Source: Entoloma clypeatum
Lineage: Eukaryota > Basidiomycota > Agaricomycetes > Agaricales > Entolomataceae
Assembly: GCA_963565915.1 (NCBI GenBank)
Contig: OY751496.1
Coordinates: forward strand, 310,001-374,000
DNA: 64,000 nt
Reading direction: 5' to 3'
Shown: one piece after another, positions 1-11,400 of the stretch
Position numbering within the stretch: the first letter of the stretch is position 1
How the letters are laid out: each line of letters opens with the position of its first letter
Position numbers and translations under genes: made by a program
Notes under the pieces: model-generated
Told to the model about the DNA's origin: nothing
Databases searched by the model: none
The model's input: only the letters and a program-made list of their open reading frames with translations

Positions 1-1
1 G

Positions 2-2062
2 GGACCAGCGGCGCAAGAAGCATTTGAAGGTCTCATACGGGCAATCACGATGGCACCAGTCTTGGCATTGCCCAAACCGGACGGACAGTTCAGGGTCGAA
101 ACCGATGCATCGGGTTATGCGATTGGAGCGGTACTTTCACAGAAACAAGACGACAAGTGGCATCCTATCGCGTTCTTGTCGCAGACCATGTCCGCGGCCG
201 AACAGAATTACGAGATATATGACAAGGAACTCTTGGCAGTCATGGAAGAACTGAAGGACTGGCGACATTATCTACTTGAAGCCAAGGAACGTTTCGAGAT
301 CTTAACCGATCACAAAAACCTGGAGTATTTCCGGCGTCCTCAGGACCTAAACCAACGACAGAGGCGCTGGAAGATGAAGTTACAAGATTATGACTTCGAA
401 TTGCGACATGTACCTGGGAAGACAAACGCGAAAGCAGACATCCTGTCACGTTTACCCTGGTATGAGACGGAACTCGAGCCGCAGGACAGCGACCAAATGC
501 TCAAGGAAGGGCTATTTTTGAAACGATTGGAATCAGAAGATGTGATACAAATGGAGATGTTCACGGAGGAACAATTCTTTGAAGGGGGTGAAACATCTGA
601 TTCCATCAAAATCGGAAACATCACAACCATCGAAAACCCATGGATCGCACGCATCAAGGCCTCGAATCGCATGGAGACAGAAGTAGCCCAGGGTCTGAAG
701 AAGAATCCTCACTGGTACCAGCAGGAAAATGGCATCACCTACGCAGGAGAACGAGTCTATGTTCCACCAGACCCACAATTGCGCCAAGAACTGATGTTTG
801 AAGCGCACAACGCACCAGTGGCAGGACATCCAGGACAATATCGAACACATGAACTCCTCACTCGCACCTACTGGTGGCCCACCATCCTACATGACATAAA
901 GAAGTATGTGAAAGGTTGTGACACCTGTCAACGTAACAAGATCAGCTGCCAAAGGAGACACGCCCCTCTACACCCTAACGCCGCGCCAAGTCAACCATGG
1001 GAAGACATAGGGATTGACGTCGTGGGACCGATACCAGAATCTGATGGGAAGAACGCAATTCTGGTCATCACGGACAGACATTCAAAGATGCTTCATCTCA
1101 TCCCGACAACCGTGGAACTATCGGCTGAAGGATTAGCCAAGATCTATCAGGACCAGATATGGAAGCTTCATGGGATCCCTAAGAAGATCATTAGCGACAG
1201 AGGACCACAGTTCGCCGCGAAGTTCATGGAGATACTTTGCCGCATGTTGGGAATCAAGAGAAACCTGTCCACTGCGTACCATCCACAAACTGATGGACAA
1301 GCCGAACGATCGCATCAGGAAACCGAGGTGTTCTTACGAAACTTTGTCAACCATCTACAAGATGATTGGGCGGAATGGATCGCAATCGCAGAATTCCAGT
1401 ACAATGACAAAGAACATCAAGCGACAAAGTACACACCATTCTATCTCAACTACGGTCTGCATCCTTGGAAGGGAGAACTTGTGTTGGAAGACACCAATCC
1501 AGCGGCAAACGACTTCTTGAAAAAACTCAAACAGGCACGAGAAGAAGCCAACGCAGCACTGAAACAGGCCCAGGATCAGATGAAGAAAATAGTTGACACA
1601 CGACGAAGCCCGTCTCAGAATTACCGCATCGGAGACAAGGTGTGGCTGGAAGGGACTAACATCAGGACTGATCGTCCCTCAAAGAAACTTGACACCCTCT
1701 GACACGGACCGTTCAAAGTCCTAGAGAAGAAAGGAGCTAGCGCATACCGTCTTGATCTTCCCAAAACTTGGAAGATGATCCACCCTGTGTTCAACGAGAC
1801 CCTGTTATCACCATACGAAACCCCGAAGTATGCCATTCAGAAAAAGAAGCCAGCCCCTGATCCGATCATCGTCGAAGGACGAGAAGAATACCATGTCTCC
1901 ACGATCCTAGACTCTCGGAAATTCTGTGGAAAGATCCAGTACCTTGTCCAATGGGAAGGGTATGGCCCAGAAGAGAACACGTGGGAACCTCGGACTAATG
2001 TTCAGAATGCTCAAGACTTGATCCGAGATTTTCATCGGCAAAATCCATCGCGTCCACGATAA
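2..2062 (+). pseudogene. Pol 3' part: RNase H, integrase, chromodomain (one stop)
   Basis: The frame is open from base 2 to a TGA at 1700-1702 and continues in the same frame to 2062. RNase H comes first, with the Asp of the TDASG motif, the Glu of KELLAV and the Asp of TDHKNL. The zinc-binding integrase HHCC module follows (HNAPVAGHPG, then CDTCQRNK), then the integrase core with ITDRHSKM, ISDRGPQF and the catalytic Glu in GQAERSHQ. A C-terminal chromodomain ends the protein (IQYLVQWEGYGPEENTWEP). The only break is the TGA, which is CGA (Arg) in copy G1-b, so one C-to-T change explains it. G1-c has the same TGA. The 5' end of pol is outside the window. Confidence 0.92.
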
Positions 2063-2179
2063 AAGAACAAACTTTGAGAACCATTTTCCACATCGACTTC
2101 TGTCACATCGAGTTCCCCGCTCCAACTCTTCTCGCCCAACACGCCGTTCTTCTTATACCTTTCAAACATCATTTCTGCC

Positions 2180-2548
2180 ATGTCCAACATCACCGCCGCC
2201 TCCACCGATGCTTCCGATATCAACCCCACCATCACCACCCTCATCAGCGAAGCGCTCTCCATGCGCAACCAGATCCATGCGCTCGAAACCTCCATCGCCG
2301 ACATCCTCCACCGGCAGATGCATATCCGCCTTCATACCCTCTCCGATTTACCAACCGCCCCCACCGCTGAGGAGAAGCTCATCCTCAAAAACTATACCAA
2401 CACCCTTGCTGTCGAGAATCGACGCCTTCGCCTCGCCGTTCAAGGTTTAGAGTTTGCCACGGCGGTAAACAATGAACTGATAAAGGATTGGGGTAACCGA
2501 GTTGACCCTGCCTGGGCCGATCCAAATGGCAACGATGGATGGGAGTAG
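2180..2548 (+). CDS. accessory ORF downstream of pol, helical, function unknown
   Basis: This is a 122-residue ORF between the pol stop and the 3' LTR. It starts MSNITAASTD and has a predicted helical core around residues 25-60 (ALSMRNQIHALETSIADILH) and a polar C-terminus rich in Asn and Asp. The same ORF is at the same place in G1-c (38884-39255). The two agree at about 64% of residues by hand alignment over about 106 positions with no gap, so it behaves as a real coding sequence. The adjoining chromodomain is about 90% identical between the same two copies. I do not recognise the family. It is not an obvious envelope protein: no signal peptide or membrane segment is visible. Confidence 0.72.
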   Translation: MSNITAASTDASDINPTITTLISEALSMRNQIHALETSIADILHRQMHIRLHTLSDLPTAPTAEEKLILKNYTNTLAVENRRLRLAVQGLEFATAVNNELIKDWGNRVDPAWADPNGNDGWE

Positions 2549-2585
2549 GTAGTCTGTGAGGACACAGACCTTGAGGAGGGGAACA

Positions 2586-2955
2586 TGTTACGGACTAACG
2601 ACTACGGATGTATACGCTTACCTTTTCACTTTTACTCATCGGCCCCCGCTTACACATATCGTATTATACTTTATTTCCTTTAGTATACTTCGCTCCCGCG
2701 CTGACTCGCTTTCCGCAGCTGTCTGACTCATTCCGCAGTCAGCTTACTCATTAGTGCATAGCCTTCCGCAGTCGCCTTACTCATGCGCACTGCCTTCCGC
2801 AGTTACTGACTCATTCGCTACCACTCATAGTCAGTACTATATAAACCTCATGTACCATAGCTACATTCCTTAGATTTAGCAATCACATTGCTCTTCGCCT
2901 TTCCATCTTCCTGCATACTCTGCCCGAACCTTGGAACGGTTTGTTACGCATAACA
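2586..2955 (+). repeat. 3' LTR of G1-a
   Basis: It starts TGTTACGGACT and ends CATAACA, giving the TG...CA borders. It is about 30 bp shorter than the G1-c LTRs. The U3 part carries repeated TTCCGCAG and TGACTCAT-like words. A TATA box (ctatataaac, near 2839-2848) lies about 33 bases upstream of AGATTTAGCAA, the inferred transcript start. Confidence 0.92.
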
Positions 2956-4202
2956 TTGTACACCTGAAGAAACCTTGTCTCATCTTGGATATGTGTGATT
3001 ATCTGGCGGATCTCGATGTTGAGACGGGTGATCTCTTCCTCTGCCCGCATCATTCAGAATTGTTGGTCCATGGCAATGCGAGCAGCAGGTCTTGCCCAGG
3101 GACATTCACAGACATCCTCACAAGTTTTGTGCAAGAGGTCAAAATCTGCGAGGAAGGCATATTGCACAACTTTGTCCCATGACAAGGCAGGGCGGGAGGG
3201 GGAAAGAACCAACGCAGCCACATTGTAATGTTTGAGGGCAGTCTGAATTGCTTGAGAGCGGGACTGCAATGCCTTGGCTATGTGTTTACATAGTTTATAA
3301 CCTGCAACAATGTTGAGTAAAATTAAAGAACATGATAGCGATATGGAAACTGACTCGTTTGGCTCATATTCATCTTAGTTAGTTCAAACATCTGGGAGAT
3401 GATGAGGCGCTCAAGTTCATCAAGACAGCATTGATAATGTCGCTGTCGCACCAGATCTTGAGTGTGCTTCCATTCTGTCATGTCAGTTGTCCACCGTGAT
3501 ATAATCCTGAGCTTCCGTTCCAGGTCATGCACCGCGGCAGTCGCATTTCCCACTTTCTCAATTGCATGTTTCAATTTCATCTCAGGAGATGTAACATGTT
3601 TCTTCTTTGGCAGATTTGATGGGTTCGGGTTTGATGGATCAGTGGTTGGTGCTGCCGCGTCTGCTGCATTTGGCGGCGGAGCATCAGGAGTGTAAACAGA
3701 CCAGGTATTTTGTACAGAAGTGAGTGCTATTCTGTTGAACAATAGGTCAAAAGTAATGAAGCAAAAAAAAAAAAGCACTCTTTAGTCCACAAAATCACCA
3801 AACTCTTGTAATAGTCCATCTCGAGTGTTTCCTGGATAGGCTCCTTTGACAATGCACAGAGGTAGGCCCTCTCTTCCTCAAGCCATTGATCAAGGACCTC
3901 TGGACCACTGATGCCTTGATCTTGCATGGTTTTTTTTGAGCATGGCTTTCCCCTCTAATATTTGTAAAGCTTGCTTATAATTATTGACTAGAAAAGCACC
4001 TGGTAAATGGGTGAGAAGTGTTGGAAATCATTGCAAAGAATGATAAACTCACTGATGTTCTGTGATGTCTCGAATCTGTCCATGTGTTTCATGAACTCAA
4101 CAACCCTCTGTCTCTGATGAAAGGTACTGGTGTAATGCACAGACAAAGCAAGTGCATTAGACTTGGAAAAAAAGCATTCACAATCCTCAAAATCTTCGAG
4201 CC
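2956..4202 (-). pseudogene. KDZ (Kyakuja-Dileera-Zisupton) transposase, C-terminal part
   Basis: Read on the minus strand, several frames together give the C-terminal part of a KDZ transposase as found in basidiomycetes. The order is: a segment with EDCECFFSKSNALA followed by FHQRQRVVEF; then WLEEERAYLCALSKEP; then the helical segment LERKLRIISRW ... CLDELERLIISQMFELTKMN; then the end region with RPALSW, FDLLHKT, PWARPAARIAMD and RAEEEITRLNIEIR. The reading frame changes several times and contains stops, so it is dead. Both ends are cut by G1 LTRs (2955 and 4203). The N-terminal catalytic part is missing. The identification rests on remembered family motifs, not on a search. Confidence 0.75.
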
Positions 4203-4574
4203 TGTTACGGATTCTATGATATGCGGACATTGTCATCATCACTTTTACTTATCAGCCCGACTTGGCACCCTCTTATGAATACATTATGTCGCAACATCTA
4301 TTTCCATTCCCTTTACTACTGCTCTGACTCATTCCACAGTAGCTTTACTCAGCTCTGAGTATGTATGACTCATTGTACATAGTCTTCTGCAGTTGCCTTA
4401 CTCATGTGCACTGCCTTCCGCAGTACTGACTCGCCCGCTACCGCCTATAGTCAGTACCTATATAAACCTTCTGTACTAGAGTAGATTCCTTAGATTTAGC
4501 AATCACATTGCTCTTTGCCTTTCCACTTCCTGCATACTCTGCCCGAACCTTGGAACAGTTTGTTAAGCATAACA
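4203..4574 (+). repeat. 5' LTR of G1-b
   Basis: It starts TGTTACGGATT and ends GCATAACA. The TATA box TATATAAA is at 4459-4466, and the inferred transcript start AGATTTAGCAA is at 4492-4502, 33 bases after the first T of the box. It is closely similar to the G1-a and G1-c LTRs. Confidence 0.93.
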
Positions 4575-4576
4575 AG

Positions 4577-4587
4577 TTGCTAAATCT
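4577..4587 (+). other. self-priming primer binding site of G1-b
   Basis: TTGCTAAATCT begins two bases after the LTR. It is the exact reverse complement of AGATTTAGCAA at 4492-4502, the inferred first 11 bases of the transcript. This matches the known self-priming mode of Tf1/sushi-type chromoviruses, in which the RNA 5' end folds back as primer. No match to a tRNA 3' end is apparent. Confidence 0.7.
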
Positions 4588-4677
4588 TGTTAGGTTCACC
4601 CAGAGCGAAGAGAGCAACTACCAGATGAGTCAAAGACATCACGCTTCTTTGAAGACTTCACCAGCAATCCATTCACC

Positions 4678-6214
4678 ATGCCAGAAGCCCGACAGGAGGA
4701 GCTAAGTCCTCGAGACAGTATTGATTTTACGCTCATCCAGCAGTACATTGAATTGGAGATCTGTCGCATCCTACAGCAGGTGCTTGACGAAGAACTAGAC
4801 AATGACGAGCATTGCCCCCATGGCAAGATAGCAGAGAGCATCCATCTTGCTCGGCAACACCAGATTGAGTGTTACAATGCCCGACAGAACGAACTCGAAA
4901 GCTTTTGCATTCAAGAAGAACCTCAGACAGGTCAGATCACAGAGATCAGAGAGTTTATTGGTGTCCAGACAACCATTATCAGAAGATTGATTACGACGCT
5001 CACATTGAGACATCCCAGAACCACATCATCACATCTTACTCGAAGCAGCAGATCTACACCCACTTCACCACTGAAGAACAACAGACTGAGTACAACCGTT
5101 AGGCACAAAATGGAGACTTGACCCCTTCTCGCGACCAACAGACACACAGGAACAGAGATTCCTTAGAGATCTACAGAGGAAATACCCCAAGCGTTTTGCC
5201 ACTGATTCTGCCAATGAGTCCCCTGACAAATTTACTTTTGACTCCGCGCAGTCAGATATCAAACAGACGCCTAGAACAGGGACTCATTTTCAATCCTTAC
5301 CTGTATCCCGAACCCCATCTTCATCCCAACAACCCGACCCCTCTCCTCCTCTGCAGACTCTAGACATGGCAAAAGCTCCGGCAGTACAAACAATGGATAC
5401 ATCCAAGATCATCAAGGACAGACACACCTTTGACGAGTGGTGGAAAGCCACCAAACTATACATCAGGTTCCAAAAAAGCCTAACAGATGATCAAAAGATT
5501 CTTGCGGTACTATCCCGCATGATGGAAGGGTCCGGCAGGCACTGGGCCAGTAACAAGTTAGACGCTCTTGCTGTTGACAATGAGAACATCACCTGGCTAG
5601 GTTTTTCCAATGATATTGCCACATGATTCTCCATCGCCAACAAGTCGGTTGCTGCCAAAACAAGACTTGAAGTCCTGAAACAAGAGAAATGCACCGTTGA
5701 TGAATTCTTGGATGAATTTGAAGAACTCTTGAAGCTGTCAAACCTTGGAGAAGAAACTGGGAAATACATCCTAGAAAAGAACGTCAACCGCAGAATCTCT
5801 GAACAAGTGGCTAGTGATGGCAAGACATACTCCAAGTATGCAAAGGAGATCTGAAACAAGGGATGACAGATGGAAGGACACGCACTGGTCATTAGAGGTG
5901 GCGGCGACATGTGCACCGGATTGGGTATCACTTATGGTGGTCAGGGCAAGGCCATGGAGATCGACAAAGCAGGAGTAGCCCGTTGCTACAACTGTCAACG
6001 TTTCGGTCATCTGGCTAAAGACTGTAGCGCTCCAAAGAAGAAAGATGGTCACAAGTGTTTCAACTGTGACCAAGAAGGCCATATTGCGTGCAACTGCCGC
6101 AAGCTGAAGAAGAACTCCGGAAGGGTTAGGAAGGTGTCCAAGGAAGATGCCGAGAATGATGAAACCACAATCTTAGAAGCTGATGAGAAGGATTTTCCCG
6201 AAGGGTCCGATTAA
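4678..6214 (+). pseudogene. Gag of G1-b, broken
   Basis: Several frames together give a Gag. The N-terminal part (from MPEARQEELS at 4678) is helical and Glu/Gln-rich. A capsid-like segment starts near 5366 (DRHTFDEWWKATKLYIRFQ ... FLDEFEELLKLSNLGEETG). Two CCHC zinc knuckles lie near 5980-6100 (CYNCQRFGHLAKDC and CFNCDQEGHIACNC). The frame shifts between 4980 and 5120, and stops interrupt the capsid part at about 5624 and 5852. This is the only G1 copy in the window that keeps capsid and zinc knuckles. Confidence 0.82.
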
Positions 6215-6348
6215 ACGACGCTAAGTCGCGACCCTTATCTATTAAACGGACTTGCTTGCCTTGTATGACTGCAGACAATAGAACCTATGTCATCCCTGCC
6301 AAGTGAGCCGCTGCGTCAACTAAGATTGTGAAGGGAGATAAACCTCCA

Positions 6349-7800
6349 AAAAGACGAGAGATCAGGCTGTTAGCTCAGCTCAAAACACGACGAGGACCAA
6401 AGGTTATCCGACCTGAGGTTGACAGCGGATGTGAATGCACATGCATCCATCCCAGAATAGTACATGAACAGAACCTCCCCATGTGAGGAATACCACCCAT
6501 AGCAATTCTAAATGCAGATGGATCACCAAATCGACAACAGAAAGCGAGCCAACTTGCCGAAGTCAAGCTGGATTTGGGAGCACATCAGGAAACCATGGAA
6601 GCAATGGTGCTGGACATTGGGAGAATGGACATGCTCTTGGGACATGACTGATTGGTACACCACAACCCCACAATCAATTGGACAACCGGCGCGGTAACAT
6701 TTAACCGGTGCCCAACAACATGCCAAACCAAACATTCAGATTTCAGGATTAACCTTGATGGTCGCAAACACTGGGTTCGCATGGTTGAGGTGCGCGACAA
6801 AGATGCACCCAAAAAGTCGGATCAGAAATGGAAGCCTGGAGACCCCATTTTGGAAGCTGTCACTCTCACACCACCTCCAACAACCAAACGACCCTCATAT
6901 GTTGAACGATTTGCTCATCTCTTCAAGAAGAAGAACTTTGATAAGATCCCGAAGGAGAGGGAGTGGGACCATGGTATTGAACTTACACCGGACGCACCAA
7001 AGGAACTAGGGGGAAATACATATCCCATGACACAAAAGAAACAAGAGGAATTGGACGCATTTATTGACAAGGGTCTAGCAACTGGAAAGATCTGCCTGTC
7101 CAAATCCCCTTATGCCTCCCCTTGCTTCTTCATCAACAAGAAGGATGGTTCCAAACAATTGGTACAAGATTACTGCATGGTCAATAAATTCATGGTCAAA
7201 GACAAGTTCCCACTCCCACGAATATCTGATCTCTTGGACATGCTGAAAGATGCAGTCTACTTCAATAAGATGGACATCATGTGGGGCTATAACAACGTCC
7301 AGATTAAGGAGGGCAATGAATGGAAAGCTGCCTTCCTCACCAGTCGAGGATTGTTTGAACCATTGGTCATGTTTTTTGGCCTTTGCAACTGCCTGGGAAC
7401 ATTCTCTTGGATGATGGCTAGTCTATTCCGGGACCAGATCTGCCAATGTATCTGCATGATCTACATGAATGACATTGTGGTTATTGGTAAAACCAAGGAA
7501 GAACTCGCGCGAAACACCAGAGAAATTCTACAGATCCTATCAGACAATGATTTGTTCCTAAAGGAGAAGAAGTGTTTATGGGAAGTAACGAAATGTCCTA
7601 TATTGGGATATGTGGTTGGTGAGGGACGTGTTGAGATGGAAACTGAGAAGGTGGATACAATTCAAAACTGGCGAGCACCCACATCAAAAAAGGAAGTTCA
7701 GAAGTTCCTTGGATTTGGTAACTTCTATTGATGTTTTATTGAAGGGTACTCAAACATTGCAAAACCTCTCACCACGCTCACAGGCGGGCCAGCATTTAAC
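6349..7800 (+). pseudogene. protease and reverse transcriptase of G1-b, broken
   Basis: A retropepsin-like segment near 6410-6660 has VDSGC at the active-site position and ends with MLLGHD. The reverse transcriptase follows: SPYASPCFFINKKDGS, the first catalytic Asp in NKMDIMWGYNN, and the polymerase box, which reads YMND instead of YMDD (Asp to Asn near 7467). Stops fall within the protease part, at 6648-6650 (TGG to TGA by comparison with G1-c) and at 7729-7731. Sequence is lost right after LTTLTGG, where RNase H should begin. Confidence 0.88.
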
Positions 7801-9074
7801 GGAGGAACAATTCTTTGAAGGGGGTGAAACACTGATTCCATCAAAATTGGAAACATCACGACCATTGAAAATCTGTGGATCACACACATCAAGGGTTCAA
7901 ACTGCATGGAGACAGAAGTAGCGCAGGGCCTAAAAAAGAATCCTCATTGGTATCAGCAGGAGAATGGGATCACCTATGCAGGACAATGAGTCTATGTCCT
8001 GCCAGATCCACAATTACGACAAGAATTGATGTTCGAGTCACACGATGCACCAGTGGCTGGACATCCAGGACAGTACCAGACACATGAACTCCTCACTCGC
8101 ACCTACTGGTGGCCTACCGTACTGCATGATGTAAAGAAGTACGTGAAGGGTTGCGACACTTGTCAACGCAACAAGATTAACCGACAAAAGCGACATGCTC
8201 CGCTACATCCCCATGCAGCACCAAGTCACCCATGGGAAGACATAGGAATCGACGTTGTGGGACCGATACCAGAATCTGATGGAAAAAACGCAATTCTGGT
8301 CATCACGGATAGACATTCGAAGATGCTTCACCTTATTCCGACAACCGTGGAACTATCAGCCGAAGGATTAGCCAAGATCTATCGGGATCAGATATGAAAG
8401 CTTCATGGGATCCCCAAGAAGATCATCAGTGATAGGGGACCGCAGTTTGCCGCGAAGTTCATGGAGATACTCTGCCGCATGCTAGGGATCAAGAGGAATC
8501 TGTCCACTGCATACCACCCACAAACCGATGGACAGGCCGAGCGATCGCATCAGGAAATGGAGGCATTCTTACAGAACTTTGTCAACCATGTACAAGATGA
8601 TTGGGCTGAGTGGATCACAATTGCAGAGTTCCAGTACAATGACAAAGAACATCAGGCGATGAAGCACACCCCATTCTACCTCAACTACGGTTTACATCCT
8701 TGGAAGGGAGAACTTGTGTTAGAAGATACCAATCTGGCTGCCAACAACTTCTTGAAGAGACTCAAACAAGCATGAGAAGAAGCCAATGCAGCACTGAAAC
8801 AAGTGCAGGATCAGATGAAAAAGACAGTTGACACACGGCGAAGTCCGTCTTGGGACTACCGCATTGGAGACAAGGTGTGGCTAGAAGGGACTAACATCAG
8901 GACCGATCGCCCCTCAAAGAAACTTGATGCACTCCGACATGGACCATTCAAAGTCCTAGAGAAGAAAGGAGCTAGCGCGTACCTTCTTGATCTTCCGAAG
9001 ACTTGGAAGATGATTCACCCTGTGTTCAACGAGACCCTGTTGTCACCATATGAAACTCCGAAGTACGCCATCCA
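7801..9074 (+). pseudogene. integrase of G1-b, broken and cut by the gap
   Basis: The sequence resumes at TEEQFFEGGE, directly after the deletion. The HHCC module (near 8035-8185), the core with SDRGPQF and the catalytic Glu in GQAERSHQ, and the linker to the chromodomain can be read. Stops at 7987-7989, 8395-8397 (TGG to TGA) and 8773-8775 (CGA to TGA), plus frame changes, break it. Here the position that is TGA in G1-a and G1-c is still CGA (Arg, near 8935). The frame runs into the N gap at 9075. Confidence 0.88.
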
Positions 9075-9274
9075 NNNNNNNNNNNNNNNNNNNNNNNNNN
9101 NNNNNNNNNNNNNNNNNNNNNNNNNNNNNNNNNNNNNNNNNNNNNNNNNNNNNNNNNNNNNNNNNNNNNNNNNNNNNNNNNNNNNNNNNNNNNNNNNNNN
9201 NNNNNNNNNNNNNNNNNNNNNNNNNNNNNNNNNNNNNNNNNNNNNNNNNNNNNNNNNNNNNNNNNNNNNNNNNN
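9075..9274. other. assembly gap, 200 N
   Basis: There are exactly 200 N, probably a placeholder between contigs. The true length is unknown. The missing sequence should include at least the rest of the G1-b chromodomain and its 3' LTR. Sequence after the gap does not resemble the retroelement. Confidence 0.99.
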
Positions 9275-9903
9275 ATTTCGCCATCCGAATTCGTCAATTG
9301 GCCTCAGTGGCCGTGACAAGCGTGACATTTCAGCGATTTTGAGGGGCATGTGACGCATGACTGATGATTGAATGAAATGGTACAGTAGTGTCTTCCAGTT
9401 GATACATTCATGTGGGTATGGGTACGTTGAAATGACGGAGGGTTGGCAGTTATTGTGACTTGTTTATTGTATCAATGAAAGAATAATTTCAGGCTGTACA
9501 TACATACCCAGATCTTCGTGGCTTTGGAGCAGGTTCCAGCGATCAAGACCATCCGATCAGATCTGCTGCAAGCTGCACCCTGAAGCTTACTGTACATAGG
9601 GTCGGCGTCTTACATTAAAGATCTTGGATGTGAAGATAAATCAGGATGTCAACGGACTCCAGACTCTCTACTATGAGTGTATTTCCAAGGACGGGCCGCA
9701 TGTTAGCCTCATGGTGACCACCGTACTAGGTCAAGTACTTTCAAGTTACTGCATGTAAAACTTGAAAGAGCCCGAGGATAACTTGAAGCCCCGGGATAGT
9801 GTAGCCGGGGTTGTCCGAAACTCCGCCAAATTGCATAGTGCGTCTGATTTTTTTTTTATCTAGTCGATTCCCATCTGCCTCCTCTCCCTCACGAAAAAGT
9901 AAA
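9275..9903. other. intergenic, upstream of NAP1
   Basis: I see no gene. A poly-T run lies at about 9848-9857, and a CT-rich stretch lies just before the NAP1 start codon, which fits a fungal promoter and leader. Confidence 0.5.
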
Positions 9904-11400
9904 ATGTCTTCAAACCTCCCGATCTCAAATAACAACATCGCGGCGCCGACGCCGCAAAATACCCCCCTCACCCAGGCCCCCATCTCGCTTGGGTTGTCCA
10001 GGCCAACGGTCCCTGATATCACAGAAGATAACGAGGCAGGTGACGATACAGAGGAGGGAGGTGAGCCCGAGCTGAGTGACATTCAAGAGCGCATGCTCGA
10101 CATGGTACAAGGGAAGCTCGCTGGGCTGATCGGCCGGAGCTCTGGGTATATTGAGGGCCTGCCCATTGAGGTCAAGCTCAACGTCGAGGGGCTCAAAGGC
10201 GTCCAGGTGAAGCAGAACGAGCTCCAGAACAAGTACAAGCGCGAGTGTCTCGAGCTGGAGAAGAAGGTGTGTTGCGATCCTTTGTTTCATCTCATTTTCT
10301 GACACTTTTTCTTTGTTTAGTACCTTGAGCTGCAGAAGCCGCTGTATGAGCGCCGCAACGCCATCATCTCAGGTGCGGCGGCACCGACGGAGGAGGAGAT
10401 CGCAGCCGGCGAGCAGTATTCGATCAAGGACGACGAGGACTACACACCCCTCCCCAAAGACACCCCACCCAGCGCCAGTGGCATCCCCGAGTTCTGGCTC
10501 ACCGCTCTCCGGAACCACGTTGGCCTCAACGAGATCACCACCGAACGCGACGAGGGCGCCCTCAAGCACCTCATCGATATCCGCCTTGCCTACCTCGATG
10601 ACTCCGCTCCCGATGCCAAGCCCGGGTTCAAGCTCGTCTTTGTGTTCAGCCCCAACGAGTACTTTGAGAACGAAATTTTGGAGAAGACATACGTCTACCA
10701 GGAGGAAGTCGGCTACTCGGGTGATTTCGTGTACGATCGCGCCATCGGGACTGAGATCAAATGGAAGGACGACAAGGATCTCACCAAGGAGTTTGAGATC
10801 AAGAAGCAGCGTAATAAGAGTGCGTTGATCGCCCCTCACTCCTTCTCATACCCACGTCATTCTGGTCAGACACAAATCGCACACGTCTCGTCCGCAAGGC
10901 CAAACCCACGGAATCTTTCTTCAACTTCTTCAGCCCGCCCCTGCCTCCCGCTCCAGACGCACTTGAGAACGGCGAAATTGATGACGAAGACCTCGAGGAG
11001 ATCGAGGAGAAACTCGAACTGGATTACCAAATCGGCGAAGATCTCAAAGACAAGGTAAAATCATTTCTTCCCCTCACGTAATCCCGTGCTCTCCGCTCAC
11101 TGCACTCCGCATCCCAGATCATCCCTCGTGCAATAGACTACTTCACTGGCAAAGCGCTTGAATACGACATGATGGATGACGATGACGAGGATGATTTTGA
11201 GGACATCGATGACGATGAGGGTGATTTCGATGACGTACGTCCTGCTTCATTTAAATACACGCTCCGCCTCACCGGGTTTATTGAGTAAGGACTCTGATTC
11301 GGAACACGAGGCCCCGCGCCATCGTGGGGTGGTGAAAGGCCGCGGACGCCCCCCTCCTCCTGGAGCGAACGTGAATCCTGAGGAGTGCAAGACTCAGTGA
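9904..11400 (+). CDS. NAP1: nucleosome assembly protein NAP1, five exons
   Basis: NAP1 is a histone H2A-H2B chaperone that shuttles between cytoplasm and nucleus and assists nucleosome assembly. Exons are 9904-10266, 10321-10819, 10870-11054, 11118-11234 and 11290-11400, with four short GT-AG introns joined in frame. An acidic N-terminal region comes first, then the NAP domain: the long helix around KYKRECLELEKKYLELQKPLYERR, the PLPKDTPP linker, GIPEFWLTALRNH, then FKLVFVFSPNEYFEN, IKWKDDKDLT and ESFFNFFSPP. An acidic Asp/Glu tail follows. The protein ends NPEECKTQ, a CaaX-type end as in plant and animal NAP1 (CKQQ), so farnesylation is possible. It is transcribed away from the transposon remains. 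Confidence 0.95.

Larger units (their letters stand above)
1..2955 (+). mobile_element. Ty3/gypsy chromovirus G1-a, 3' part, cut by window start
   Basis: This is the 3' half of an LTR retrotransposon. It runs from the start of RNase H through integrase, chromodomain and an extra small ORF to a complete 3' LTR. It belongs to the same family as G1-b (4203 onward) and G1-c (34119-39690), with long stretches of near-identical protein. The 5' half lies outside the window. The LTR ends inside a KDZ transposase gene, so the element inserted into that older transposon. The 5 bases after the LTR are ttgta; the matching left duplication cannot be seen. Confidence 0.93.
4203..9074 (+). mobile_element. 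Ty3/gypsy chromovirus G1-b, 3' end lost in the gap
   Basis: This is the second G1 copy, with 5' LTR, primer site, gag, protease, reverse transcriptase and integrase, running into the N gap. The chromodomain, accessory ORF and 3' LTR would lie in the 200-N gap or are missing. Compared with G1-c it lacks about 0.57 kb covering RNase H (junction near 7799) but keeps the gag region that G1-c has lost. Many in-frame stops show that it is inactive. The 5 bases before the LTR are gagcc. Confidence 0.93.

Noticed and set aside
2180..2548. Accessory ORF as an envelope gene
   Set aside because: No signal peptide, membrane segment, Cys pattern or glycosylation sites of an envelope protein.
9015..9358. 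Frames running across the N gap
   Set aside because: They consist mostly of unknown bases and cannot be read.
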